From an uncultured cyanobacterium (GTDB lineage Bacteria > Cyanobacteriota > Cyanobacteriia > PCC-6307 > Cyanobiaceae), in contig CAIZQU010000081.1 of the NCBI GenBank assembly GCA_903935205.1, forward strand, positions 1-64,000: 64,000 nt of DNA, given 5' to 3'. The translations under genes were made by a program, and so were the position numbers. Below the pieces are notes generated by a model that saw only the letters and a list, made by a program, of their open reading frames with translations, did not search any database and was not told where the DNA came from. Position 1 is the first letter of the stretch; each line of letters starts with the position of its first letter. Shown one piece after another: positions 7,927 to 16,242 of this stretch.

Positions 7927-8913
7927 TCATCCAGCGCCGTCGCTGCCATCCTCCCCTTCACGCTCCTGCGCCAGCTGGCGCAGCCGCCCATACAGGGCCT
8001 CCTCCGCCTCATCGAGCCGATCCGGGACCACGATCCGCACCTCCACCAGCTGGTCGCCGCGCCGCTCTCCGCTGGCCAGGCCGCGGCCTCGTAGCCGCAG
8101 CAGCCTGCCGCTGGAGGAACCGGCGGGGATCCGCAGGCGCACATCCCCCTCAAGGGTCGGCACGATCACCTGGCAGCCCAGGGCTGCATCGGCTGGGCTG
8201 AGTTCCAGGGGATAGGTCACCCTCAGGCCATCGATCCGCAGACCCTCCGGAGTGCGCACCCGCAGCTGAAGGAAGTGGTCACCGCCGCCGGGCGTCACAC
8301 CTGCGAGGCGAAGTCGCCAGCCGTCACCCGCCAGCGGTGGGGTCGCCACCTCCACCACCAGGCCATCGGGCAGCTCCAACGCGACCTGGGACCCGTGGAG
8401 CGCCTGGTCCGGGGTCAGCGCCACCACGCTTTCGCTGTCCAGGGCGGCCACGACCGGCGGCGGGGGTGGGGGCGAGGCGGTCACACTGGCGGCGCTGCGA
8501 TTCGAAGGAGGCTCGCCGGCATTCCAGGTCCGGGGAGAGCTCTCCTCGCCATCCCCCCAGGTTGATGCGGTCTCAGGGGCGTCGGCCAGGGGGCTGCGTT
8601 CGCGGCCGAACAGCCGATCGAGGTACGTCTCGAAGCTGGGGAAGCCGGTGGCGAAGGGATCGGGGGGGGAGGACGGGGCCGTGCCGGCCTGTTCGCCGCG
8701 TTCCCAGGCGCGGCGCCGGCGGGGGTCGGAGAGGACCGCGTAGGCCTCGTTGACCTGCTTGAACCGCTCCTCAGCGATCGGATCGCTGCCGTTCAGATCG
8801 GGATGCCAGCGCCGGGCCTTCTCCCGGAATGCCCGTTTGAGGGTGGCGGCATCGGCTCCGGGTTTCAATCCCAGGATCGCCCAATAGTCGGTGCTTGACA
8901 GGGTTTCAGCCAT
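7927..8913 (-). CDS. dnaJ: DnaJ-class co-chaperone (J domain plus DnaJ C-terminal domain)
   Basis: 328 aa from the ATG at 8913 (an ATG at 8928 would lie further inside dnaK). Residues 5-70 are the J domain: 'YWAILGLKPGADAATLKRAF' and the HPD tripeptide in 'RRWHPDLNG' that stimulates DnaK ATPase. There is no Gly/Phe-rich segment of classic type and no zinc-finger CxxCxGxG repeats, so this is a type II (CbpA/DnaJ3-like) protein; the linker is Ser/Pro/acidic. The C-terminal peptide-binding beta domains end in 'RLRGRGLASGERRGDQLVEVRI'. The start overlaps the dnaK stop by 8 nt, which argues that they are made together. Confidence 0.92.
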   Translation of the reverse strand: MAETLSSTDYWAILGLKPGADAATLKRAFREKARRWHPDLNGSDPIAEERFKQVNEAYAVLSDPRRRRAWERGEQAGTAPSSPPDPFATGFPSFETYLDRLFGRERSPLADAPETASTWGDGEESSPRTWNAGEPPSNRSAASVTASPPPPPPVVAALDSESVVALTPDQALHGSQVALELPDGLVVEVATPPLAGDGWRLRLAGVTPGGGDHFLQLRVRTPEGLRIDGLRVTYPLELSPADAALGCQVIVPTLEGDVRLRIPAGSSSGRLLRLRGRGLASGERRGDQLVEVRIVVPDRLDEAEEALYGRLRQLAQEREGEDGSDGAG

Positions 8914-11404
8914 CGGCCCAGGGATCATCGGAATCGAGGACGGGGCGGGGCCGCGGCTGCGGAGACCGGGTCAGACCCTGATCCGCATCGGAGAAACCCC
9001 CTTCTCCGATGCCGGTGCGGGGAGACCCGTAGCGCTCGCGGCGGGGCTCCAGTTCGTCGCTGCTGTAGCCGGTGGTCCCGGGGCGCGCCAGGCGGTCGCC
9101 AGGGCCGGCATCGGTGCGATCCGGGCCGGTTCTGCCGTAGCTGTCGCCGCCATCGTTCGATGGGCTGGCCCATTCGCTGGCGCTGCCGTAGGCGCTGCGG
9201 GAGAGGCCCTGACCGCTCCCTGCAGTGCCGTAGCCGGATCGGAGATCGCCTCGGTTGCGCTCGCCGTCCCCGTCGCCGTAGCCGAGGCGATTGCCGTCGT
9301 CGCCATCTCCGCTGAAACGCCCCCCGGATCCCGCTCCAAAGCGGCGCCCATCCTCGCGATCGCGGAATGGCCGTCGGTCGTCCTCCAGGCCACCGCGGCC
9401 CAGGCCGGTGGGGAAACCTGCGAGAGGGCCTTCGCCGTAACGATCGGATGCAGGACGCCGCGGCGGACTGGCCCAGGGGTCGCCGCGGCCCTCGCGGTCC
9501 CAGTCGTCCCAGTCGTCATCGGAGAACAGCTCATCGCGCAGCGAGCCCAGGGTGTTCTTGAGGCCCTGAAGCGGTCCTGATTCGGCGCGGCGTTCACTCA
9601 ACAGCCGCCGGTTCAGTCCGAATAGAGCCTCCTGAAGCTGGCTGACAGCCAGTTCCAATTCAGGGCTATCCCCCTCCCCCAGCAGCTCCTGAACATCGCG
9701 AAGGGCCAGTTCCACCGAGCGCTGCTGGCGCTCTGCCCCGTAGGGCCCCAACTCCAGGGCCGCATCCCGCAGCCGCCGCTCCGCCTGGGAGACCAGGGTC
9801 TGGGCGCGGTTGCGGCGATCGATCGAGACCCGGCGGCGACGGTCTTCCGCAGCCTTGCGTTCGGCCTCCTCGAGCAGGCGGGTGATCTCCTCCTCGCTGA
9901 GGTTGGTGCCACCCTGGATCGAGACGCTCTGCTGGCGGCCGGTGGTGCGATCGGTGGCCGATACCTGCAGCAGGCCGTTGGCATCGATGTCAAAGGAGAC
10001 CTGCACCTGGGGAACACCCCGCGGTGCCGGAGGGATGCCGGAAAGACGGAAGCGACCCAGTGACTTGTTGCCGTCCGCCATCTGGCGCTCCCCCTGCAGC
10101 ACATGGATTTCAACGGCGTTCTGGTTGGCCTCGGAGGTGCTGAAGACATCGCTTTTGCGCACCGGTATGGAGGTGTTGCGCGGAATCAGCACCTTCATCA
10201 CGCCGCCGATCGTCTCCAGGCCGAGGGACAGGGGGGTGACGTCGTTGAGCATCAGATCGCGCAGCTCACCGGTGAGGATGCCGGCCTGCACCGCCGCCCC
10301 GATCGCCACCACCTCATCCGGATTCACCGACTGGCAAGGCTCGCGCGGAATCAGGGTGCGCACCATCTCCTGAACCATCGGCATGCGGGTGGCCCCGCCC
10401 ACCAGCACCACATCGTCGATCGCCTCGGCGGCAAGGCCGGAGTCCCGCAGGGCACCCTGCACGGGGCGCAGCAGGCGGTCGAGCAGATCGGGGCAGAGGG
10501 ATTCGAAGACGCTGCGCTCCAGGGTGGTCTCGATGTGGAGGGGACCGGCCTCGGCCGTGGCGATGAACGGCAGGGAGATCGGTGTGCTCCGCACCCCCGA
10601 GAGCTCGATCTTGGCTTTCTCCGCGGCTTCGCTGAGCCGTTGCAGGGCCTGGCGGTCGCGACGCAGGTCGATGCCGTGCTCGCGCAGGAAGGCCTCCGCC
10701 AACCAGTCGACGATGCGCCGGTCCCAGTCGTTGCCGCCCAGTTGGGTGTCGCCGCTGGTGGCTTTGACATCGAAGACGCCGTTGGCGATCCGCAGCACCG
10801 AGACATCAAAGGTGCCGCCCCCCAGGTCGAAGACGAGCACCCGTTTGACGGTGCTGCGGTCAAAGCCATAGGCGAGGGCGGCGGCGGTGGGTTCGTTGAG
10901 GATCCGCTCCACCTGAAGGCCCGCCAGGCGTCCGGCATCGCGGGTGGCCTGGCGCTGGGCGTCGTTGAAGTAGGCCGGCACCGTGATCACCGCCGCCTCG
11001 ACCGGCTCCCCGAGGTAGGTGGAGGCGTCGTCGACGAGTTTGCGCAGGATGCTCGCCACCAGCTCCTCCGGGGCATATTCCCGTTCGGTGACCGGACAGA
11101 CCACCCGCACATTGCCCTGCTCATTGGCCCGCACCGTGTAGGGCACCCCGAGGCTGGCGTCGTCGAGCTCATCCCAGGCCCGACCCACGAAGCGTTTGAG
11201 GTTGGCGAAGGTGTTGCGGGGGTTCAGCACCAGCTGGCGGCGGGCCAGCTGCCCCACCAGCAGCTCCTGCTCGCGGCTGAACCCGACCACCGATGGGGTG
11301 GTGCGGCCACCCTCGGCATTGGCGATGACCTGGGGTCGGCCACCCTCGAGCACGGCCACCACCGAGTTGGTGGTGCCCAGATCGATGCCAACGATGCGAC
11401 CCAT
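8906..11404 (-). CDS. dnaK: Hsp70 chaperone DnaK with long C-terminal extension
   Basis: 832 aa, against about 640 for standard DnaK. The ATPase domain is intact: 'GIDLGTTNSVVAV' at residues 6-18, 'FDLGGGTFDVS' near 192, and 'VLVGGATRMPMV'. The substrate domain 'NDVTPLSLGLETIGG' is present. From about residue 580 the sequence becomes Asp/Gly/Arg-rich with low complexity and ends in DPWADG, without the EEVD-like end of canonical copies. Cyanobacteria have several DnaK paralogues, and a long tail with an immediately downstream dnaJ fits a DnaK3-type (thylakoid-associated) paralogue; that assignment is inference. First gene of the operon; it diverges from pstC. Confidence 0.95.
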   Translation of the reverse strand: MGRIVGIDLGTTNSVVAVLEGGRPQVIANAEGGRTTPSVVGFSREQELLVGQLARRQLVLNPRNTFANLKRFVGRAWDELDDASLGVPYTVRANEQGNVRVVCPVTEREYAPEELVASILRKLVDDASTYLGEPVEAAVITVPAYFNDAQRQATRDAGRLAGLQVERILNEPTAAALAYGFDRSTVKRVLVFDLGGGTFDVSVLRIANGVFDVKATSGDTQLGGNDWDRRIVDWLAEAFLREHGIDLRRDRQALQRLSEAAEKAKIELSGVRSTPISLPFIATAEAGPLHIETTLERSVFESLCPDLLDRLLRPVQGALRDSGLAAEAIDDVVLVGGATRMPMVQEMVRTLIPREPCQSVNPDEVVAIGAAVQAGILTGELRDLMLNDVTPLSLGLETIGGVMKVLIPRNTSIPVRKSDVFSTSEANQNAVEIHVLQGERQMADGNKSLGRFRLSGIPPAPRGVPQVQVSFDIDANGLLQVSATDRTTGRQQSVSIQGGTNLSEEEITRLLEEAERKAAEDRRRRVSIDRRNRAQTLVSQAERRLRDAALELGPYGAERQQRSVELALRDVQELLGEGDSPELELAVSQLQEALFGLNRRLLSERRAESGPLQGLKNTLGSLRDELFSDDDWDDWDREGRGDPWASPPRRPASDRYGEGPLAGFPTGLGRGGLEDDRRPFRDREDGRRFGAGSGGRFSGDGDDGNRLGYGDGDGERNRGDLRSGYGTAGSGQGLSRSAYGSASEWASPSNDGGDSYGRTGPDRTDAGPGDRLARPGTTGYSSDELEPRRERYGSPRTGIGEGGFSDADQGLTRSPQPRPRPVLDSDDPWADG

Positions 11405-11475
11405 GAAGCTGCGTCCTGTGGACCGGGCCGGAGCCGGATCCCTGATGGCCCCAAACTAACGGTCCGGGTCTGAAC

Positions 11476-11494
11476 GTTAAACCGTGCTTAATCG
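11476..11494 (+). promoter_or_regulatory. Candidate Pho box upstream of pstCAB
   Basis: GTTAAACC-GTG-CTTAATCG: two 8-bp half-sites, each with a TTAA core and spaced to an 11-bp period, match the cyanobacterial PhoB/SphR box (tandem yTTAAyyT with 3-bp spacing). It lies about 90 bp upstream of the pstC start, in the 179-bp region shared with dnaK. This suggests induction by phosphate starvation. The second half-site deviates at its 3' end. Confidence 0.65.
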
Positions 11495-11583
11495 GTGCGG
11501 TGCTGCGGGGTTCCTAGATTGGTCCGAGCGGATCCCCGTGTGCTTCACCTGGTGCCCTCGCCCCTCCACCGCTCCGACCGCCG

Positions 11584-12558
11584 ATGACCAGGCCCCCGTC
11601 CCTGTCCTCGGCATCGTCACCGGACGATCTATACAGCCTGCGCCGCCGCCCCCTGCTCGATCGGTTGCTGGATCGGGGCTTCCGCACCCTGACCATGCTG
11701 TTGGCTGGCCTGGTGGCGACCCTGCTGCTGGGGATCCTGATCACGGTCTTCAGTGGAGCCCGGGAGGCGATCGCCAGCTTCGGTCTGGGTTTTCTGACCA
11801 GCTCGGGCTGGGATCCCGTGAACAACACCTACGGGGCGTTCACCGCCATCTATGGCACCTTGGTGAGCTCCCTGCTGGCCCTGGTCCTGGCCGTTCCCCT
11901 CGGCGTCGGCACGGCGATCTTCATCACCGAGGACATCATTCCCCGCCCCGCCCGCGAGGCGATCGGCCTGATGGTGGAGCTGCTGGCAGCGATTCCGTCG
12001 GTGGTCCTCGGCCTGTGGGCGATCTTTGTGATGGAGCCGGCCCTGCGCCCGGCCCTACAGCTGCTGCATCGCCTGCTGGGCTGGTTTCCCCTGTTCTCCA
12101 GCCAGCCCCAGGGCCCGGGAATGGCTCCCGCGATTTTGATTCTTGTCGTGATGATCCTGCCGATCATCACGGCAATCTCCCGCGATGCGCTGCTGCAGGT
12201 TCCGATCGAGTTGCGGCTCGGCGCCTATGGAGTTGGCACGACTCGCTGGGGTGCCATTTTTAACATCATTCTGCCCGCTGCGATCTCGGCAATCATCGGC
12301 GGTGTGATGCTCGCCCTCGGGCGGGCGATGGGCGAAACGATGGCCGTGACGATGATCATCGGCAACAGCCTTAATTTCAGTCCTTCTCTTTTGGCCCCAG
12401 GCAACACAATTTCGTCGATGCTTGCCAATCAGTTTGGAGAAGCAGATGGTATTCAGGTCTCGGCGCTGATGTATGCGGCACTGATTCTGATGGTGCTCAC
12501 ATTCACGGTCAACGTTGCTGCCCAATGGATTGTACGGCGACTTAGTCTTCGTTATTGA
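11584..12558 (+). CDS. pstC: Phosphate ABC transporter permease PstC
   Basis: 324 aa. One of two permeases of the high-affinity phosphate importer in the inner membrane. A basic N-terminus leads into six membrane helices; the EAA-type loop is 'LRLGAYGVGTTRWGAIFNIILPAA', and 'PSVVLGLWAIFV' is a PstC family motif. The typical PstC/PstA helix segment 'ALGRAMGETMAVTMIIGN' is present. A Pho-box candidate lies upstream. pstA follows after 25 nt. No pstS binding-protein gene is in the window, so it must be encoded elsewhere. Confidence 0.95.
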   Translation: MTRPPSLSSASSPDDLYSLRRRPLLDRLLDRGFRTLTMLLAGLVATLLLGILITVFSGAREAIASFGLGFLTSSGWDPVNNTYGAFTAIYGTLVSSLLALVLAVPLGVGTAIFITEDIIPRPAREAIGLMVELLAAIPSVVLGLWAIFVMEPALRPALQLLHRLLGWFPLFSSQPQGPGMAPAILILVVMILPIITAISRDALLQVPIELRLGAYGVGTTRWGAIFNIILPAAISAIIGGVMLALGRAMGETMAVTMIIGNSLNFSPSLLAPGNTISSMLANQFGEADGIQVSALMYAALILMVLTFTVNVAAQWIVRRLSLRY

Positions 12559-12583
12559 AATCCCGAGTGTTCTCTTGCTGCTG

Positions 12584-13498
12584 ATGTCCCTCCAACCCCC
12601 CACAGTCCAGCTCACATCCCCCCATTTTGATCGGGGATCGTTGGAGTTTAATCCCTCTTTGTTGCGCAACCGCTTCAATAGCCTCTCCACCACCATCGCG
12701 GGCCTGTTCGCCACGATTGCGGTGCTTCCGCTGCTGCTGGTTCTGGTCTATGTCCTGATCAAGGGCGGCAGCCTGATCACCCCATCCCTGTTCACCCAGC
12801 TGCCTCCTGCTCCCGGCCTGGAGGGAGGGGGAATCGGCAACGCCATGGTGGGCACCGTGGTCGTGACCCTGATCGCTTCGCTGCTGGCGATTCCGATCGG
12901 CGTGGGAGGCGGCATCTATCTTTCCGAATACAACCGCCAGGGCCGCTTCGCCCAACTCGTGCGTTTCGCCAATGATGTGCTGGCTGGTGTCCCCTCAATC
13001 ATCAGCGGCGTCTTCGTCTACGGCCTGATCGTGGCCACCCGCATCTTTTTCGGTCAGAGCTACAGCGCTGTCGCAGGCGGCATCGCCCTGGCCGTGTTGA
13101 TGCTGCCGACGGTGATCAAGACCACAGACGAGGGTCTCAAGCTGGTTCCTCAGGAACTTCGCTGGGGTGCCTATGGCGTTGGTGCCTCCCAGGTTGTCAC
13201 GATTCTGAGGGTGGTGCTGCCGGCAGCCCTGACTCCGATCGCCACCGGCATCGTGCTCGCGATCGCCCGTGCGGCCGGGGAGACGGCACCGCTGATCTTC
13301 ACGGCGTTGTTTTCGCAGTTCTGGCCGGAGGGGCTGTTCAATCCGATCGCCAGCATGTCGGTCTTGATCTACAACTTTGCGATCATGCCCTATGCCCCCC
13401 AGAACCAGCTCGCCTGGGCCGCCTCGTTTGTGTTGGTCTTGATGATCCTCGCCGCCAATTTGCTGGCCCGCTGGATCACCCGCCTCAGCCGCCGTTGA
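12584..13498 (+). CDS. pstA: Phosphate ABC transporter permease PstA
   Basis: 304 aa from the ATG at 12584; the track start at 12515 overlaps the end of pstC and adds non-family residues. Second membrane subunit of the phosphate importer. Six hydrophobic helices, '[17 protein letters not shown]' (the PstA counterpart of the PstC PSVV motif), the EAA loop '[25 protein letters not shown]', and '[17 protein letters not shown]' are seen. Spacing to pstC (25 nt) and pstB (97 nt) fits one operon. Confidence 0.95.
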   Translation: MSLQPPTVQLTSPHFDRGSLEFNPSLLRNRFNSLSTTIAGLFATIAVLPLLLVLVYVLIKGGSLITPSLFTQLPPAPGLEGGGIGNAMVGTVVVTLIASLLAIPIGVGGGIYLSEYNRQGRFAQLVRFANDVLAGVPSIISGVFVYGLIVATRIFFGQSYSAVAGGIALAVLMLPTVIKTTDEGLKLVPQELRWGAYGVGASQVVTILRVVLPAALTPIATGIVLAIARAAGETAPLIFTALFSQFWPEGLFNPIASMSVLIYNFAIMPYAPQNQLAWAASFVLVLMILAANLLARWITRLSRR

Positions 13499-13595
13499 TC
13501 GGCTGTTCCGTCCGCCCCGTTCGCCAGGCAGAGCGACTGCCTCCAGCATCCGCAACCGTCCCCGGATCGATCGAGTTCCACCTGCAGCACCCACC

Positions 13596-14411
13596 ATGAT
13601 CGCCACCCGAACCACCAGCCAGAACACCAGCACCACCGCCTGCATGGCTCTGGAGGACGTCACGATTTCCTATGGCAGCTTCGAGGCGGTGCGCCATGTC
13701 TTTCTTTCGATTCCCCGCGGGCGTGTCACCTCGTTCATCGGCCCGTCGGGCTGCGGGAAATCCACGGTGCTGCGGGCCCTGAACCGAATGAATGACCTGA
13801 TCCCCGGCTGCACCCTGAAGGGGCGCGTGATCTTTGACAATCACGACCTCTACGACCCGCGGGTCGATCCCGTCGAGGTGAGGAGGCGGATCGGCATGGT
13901 GTTTCAGAAACCCAATCCCTTTCCAAAAAGCATCTACGAAAACATCGCCTTCGGGGCGCGCATCAATGGGTACCGAGGGGATATGGATGAACTGGTCGAG
14001 CGTTCGTTGCGCAAGGCTGCCGTTTGGGATGAGTGCAAGGACAAGCTTCAGGAAAGTGGTTTGGCCCTATCGGGTGGACAGCAGCAGCGGCTTTGCATCG
14101 CCCGAGCGATTGCCACGGAACCTGAGGTGATTCTCATGGATGAACCCTGTTCCGCACTGGATCCAATCTCCACGCTCAAGATCGAGGAGACGATGCATGA
14201 ACTCAAGCGCAGTTATACCATCGTCATTGTCACCCACAACATGCAGCAGGCAGTGCGGGTCGCCGATATGACGGCCTTCTTCAATGCCGAAGCCGTCGAT
14301 GGTGGCAGCGGCAAGGTGGGTTATCTGGTGGAATTCGATCGCACCGAAACCATCTTCAACGCCCCCAGCCAGCAGGCCACCCAGGATTACGTCAGCGGTC
14401 GGTTCGGCTGA
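13596..14411 (+). CDS. pstB: Phosphate ABC transporter ATP-binding protein PstB
   Basis: 271 aa. Cytosolic ATPase that powers PstCA. Walker A 'GPSGCGKST' near residue 49, Q-loop '[20 protein letters not shown]' (the PNPFP string is a PstB hallmark), signature '[14 protein letters not shown]', Walker B '[13 protein letters not shown]' and switch histidine in 'IVTHNMQQA' are all intact. Length is normal. The N-terminal 16 residues are Thr/Ser-rich and poorly conserved, so an internal ATG at 13644 is an alternative start. Last gene of pstCAB. Confidence 0.97.
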   Translation: MIATRTTSQNTSTTACMALEDVTISYGSFEAVRHVFLSIPRGRVTSFIGPSGCGKSTVLRALNRMNDLIPGCTLKGRVIFDNHDLYDPRVDPVEVRRRIGMVFQKPNPFPKSIYENIAFGARINGYRGDMDELVERSLRKAAVWDECKDKLQESGLALSGGQQQRLCIARAIATEPEVILMDEPCSALDPISTLKIEETMHELKRSYTIVIVTHNMQQAVRVADMTAFFNAEAVDGGSGKVGYLVEFDRTETIFNAPSQQATQDYVSGRFG

Positions 14412-14773
14412 GTGGTGCTGGCCGGCCGCCACGGCTCCTGACCCCAGCCACAGGGCGTGCTCCATCCACCCACGCCGGAAGTCAGGTTTGCCCTTCGCAG
14501 GTCACAACCATGATCCGCATGCACATCCCCGGGGCTGCTCCGCGACGATCGAAGGCCGATTCGGCCAGGGCCGATGCCCTGTCAGCGGCTCAGCCGGGCA
14601 ATCTGTTCCAGGCTTTTAGCCGACGCACAACCTGATCCATCACCTGATCCATCGCTCGTCGGCTGGGTCCACACCCCTGGTCATGCCGACAGGGGCCGGC
14701 GAGGGTTGCCGACGCCTGGCTTCTGGGATCCCTGGGCGGACATCACCTGAGCCGTCGACTCGGTGTCAACCAA
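14412..14773. other. Intergenic region with inverted repeat
   Basis: No convincing gene between pstB and the tRNA. An inverted repeat AGCCGACG (14618-14625) / CGTCGGCT (14657-14664) encloses two direct copies of the 12-mer ACCTGATCCATC. It might act as a weak terminator for pstB, but there is no T tract. Confidence 0.4.
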
Positions 14774-14860
14774 CGGAGAGGGAGGGATTCGAACCCTCGA
14801 TAGAGTTGCCCCTATACAGCATTTCCAGTGCTGCGCCTTCGACCACTCGGCCACCTCTCC
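14774..14860 (-). tRNA. trnS-GGA: tRNA-Ser(GGA)
   Basis: 87 nt class II tRNA. Acceptor arms GGAGAGG / CCTCTCC pair perfectly and the discriminator base is G. The D arm has 'GCCGAGTGGTCGAAGGC'. The anticodon stem-loop is CAGCA-CTGGAAA-TGCTG with anticodon GGA, reading UCC/UCU serine codons. A long variable arm and the T arm 'GAGGGTTCGAATCCCTC' follow. The CCA end is not encoded. Confidence 0.97.
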
Positions 14861-14900
14861 AGCGGCACAATTGTGCCTCCAGCAATTTAGCAGCCTGCCC

Positions 14901-15311
14901 GTGCCCCCGTCCCCCGCCCAGTCCCGTCCCCAGCCCTCGCCCGAGCCCCGCAGCCATCGCGTCACGGTGCACTGGCGCCAGCAGGGCCGGGTGATCAGCC
15001 ATCAGGTGCCGGAAGGGGCCTACATCCTGCGCAGCTTTGAAGAGCAGGGTGATCCGCTTCCCTTCAGCTGCCGCAATGGCTGCTGCACCGCCTGTGCAGT
15101 TCGGGTTCTGGCCGGCACGATCGATCAGTCGGAAGCCCTGGGCCTGTCTCGGGAGCTGCGGGAGCGGGGTTACGGCCTGCTCTGCGTGGCCCGTGCCCAC
15201 GGTGATCTCGAGCTGGAGACCCAGGACGAGGATGAGGTCTACGACCTTCAGTTCGGCCGCCATTTCGGGCGCGGTCGGATTCGCAGCGGTCTTCCCCTGG
15301 ACGACGAATGA
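14901..15311 (+). CDS. 2Fe-2S plant-type ferredoxin-like protein
   Basis: 136 aa if started at the GTG at 14901; the track ORF start at 14763 lies in the oppositely oriented tRNA and cannot be right. The cluster ligands follow the plant-type spacing C-x4-C-x2-C in 'SCRNGCCTACAV', with the fourth Cys about 50 residues later in 'GLLCVARAHG'. 'PEGAYILRSFEEQGDPLPFS' precedes the first Cys as in chloroplast ferredoxins. The extra C-terminal segment 'ETQDEDEVYDLQFGRHF' marks a distinct cyanobacterial subgroup, not PetF. It is an electron carrier; its partner is unknown. Its stop overlaps the next ATG (ATGA). Confidence 0.85.
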   Translation: MPPSPAQSRPQPSPEPRSHRVTVHWRQQGRVISHQVPEGAYILRSFEEQGDPLPFSCRNGCCTACAVRVLAGTIDQSEALGLSRELRERGYGLLCVARAHGDLELETQDEDEVYDLQFGRHFGRGRIRSGLPLDDE

Positions 15312-16210
15312 TCCCCACCCCCACCCGCATCTCCGACACCGCCGCGCGGGCCAGCGGCCTCTCGGAAGCCGAGTTGAGCCGTTTGCTCGATCTGGCCCGC
15401 CGGGCCTCCCTGGCGGGGGCTGAGCCCCTGCGCCGCCTGTTCCGTCAGGAGGTGCGCGTCGACATCAAGGGGGCCGCCGGCAATCTGGTGACCGAGGCCG
15501 ATCATGCCGCTGAAGACGCGGTTCTTGCCCTGCTGGCCGCGGAAACCCCTGATCTGGGCGTGCTCGCCGAGGAGAGCGGTCGTCGCGAGGGCAGCGGCAG
15601 CGGTGAGCTGCAGTGGTGTGTCGATCCCCTCGACGGCACCACCAACTACGCCCACGGCTTCCCCTTCTTCGGCACATCGGTCGGGCTCACCTGGCAGGGC
15701 ATGCCCCTGCTCGGCGCCTTCGCCATGCCAGCCCTCGATCAGCTGTTCTGGGCCGCCCCCGGCCTGGGGGCCTGGTGCAATGGGCAGCCGATGGCGGTGA
15801 CCCCCTGCCCCAGCGTGGCCGAAGCCCTGCTGGCCACGGGCTTTGCCTACGACCGCATCAGCCGTCTCGATAACAATTACGCCGAATTCGCCTGGTTCAC
15901 CCACCGCAGCCATGGCGTCCGTCGCGCCGGAGCGGCGGCGGCCGACCTGGCCTATGTGGCCGCAGGCCGTCTCGATGGCTACTGGGAGCGGGGCCTTTCC
16001 CCCTGGGACATGGCCGCCGGGGTGGTCCTGGTGGAACAGGCCGGTGGGGTGATCAGCGGCTACGACGGTGGGCCACTCGACCTGGCCAGCGGTCGCATCG
16101 TGGCGGCGGGGCCAGCCCTCCATGGCGAGATCCTGGCTGGGCTTGCCCAGTGTCGGCCGCTCACGGGCGCCAGTTTCGGAGCACCTGAGCTGGATGCCAT
16201 CGCTCCATAG
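15308..16210 (+). CDS. Inositol monophosphatase family protein
   Basis: 300 aa. Mg-dependent sugar-phosphate phosphatase of the IMPase/SuhB fold. Metal-site motifs are 'LVTEADHAAED', 'WCVDPLDGTTNYAHGFPFF' (DP-x-D-G-T-x-N) and the late 'GLSPWDMAAGVVLVEQAGG'. Candidate substrates within the family are inositol-phosphate, histidinol-phosphate or other sugar phosphates. The gene overlaps the 2Fe-2S ferredoxin by 4 nt and is followed closely by hisZ, so a histidinol-phosphatase role is conceivable but not shown. Confidence 0.9.
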   Translation: MIPTPTRISDTAARASGLSEAELSRLLDLARRASLAGAEPLRRLFRQEVRVDIKGAAGNLVTEADHAAEDAVLALLAAETPDLGVLAEESGRREGSGSGELQWCVDPLDGTTNYAHGFPFFGTSVGLTWQGMPLLGAFAMPALDQLFWAAPGLGAWCNGQPMAVTPCPSVAEALLATGFAYDRISRLDNNYAEFAWFTHRSHGVRRAGAAAADLAYVAAGRLDGYWERGLSPWDMAAGVVLVEQAGGVISGYDGGPLDLASGRIVAAGPALHGEILAGLAQCRPLTGASFGAPELDAIAP

Positions 16211-16242
16211 GATCCTGCAGCGCGGCCGAGTTCCCCGATTCC

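Noticed and set aside
14763-14900. N-terminal extension of the 2Fe-2S ferredoxin ORF
   Set aside because: The segment coincides with the antisense tRNA-Ser gene and is not ferredoxin sequence.
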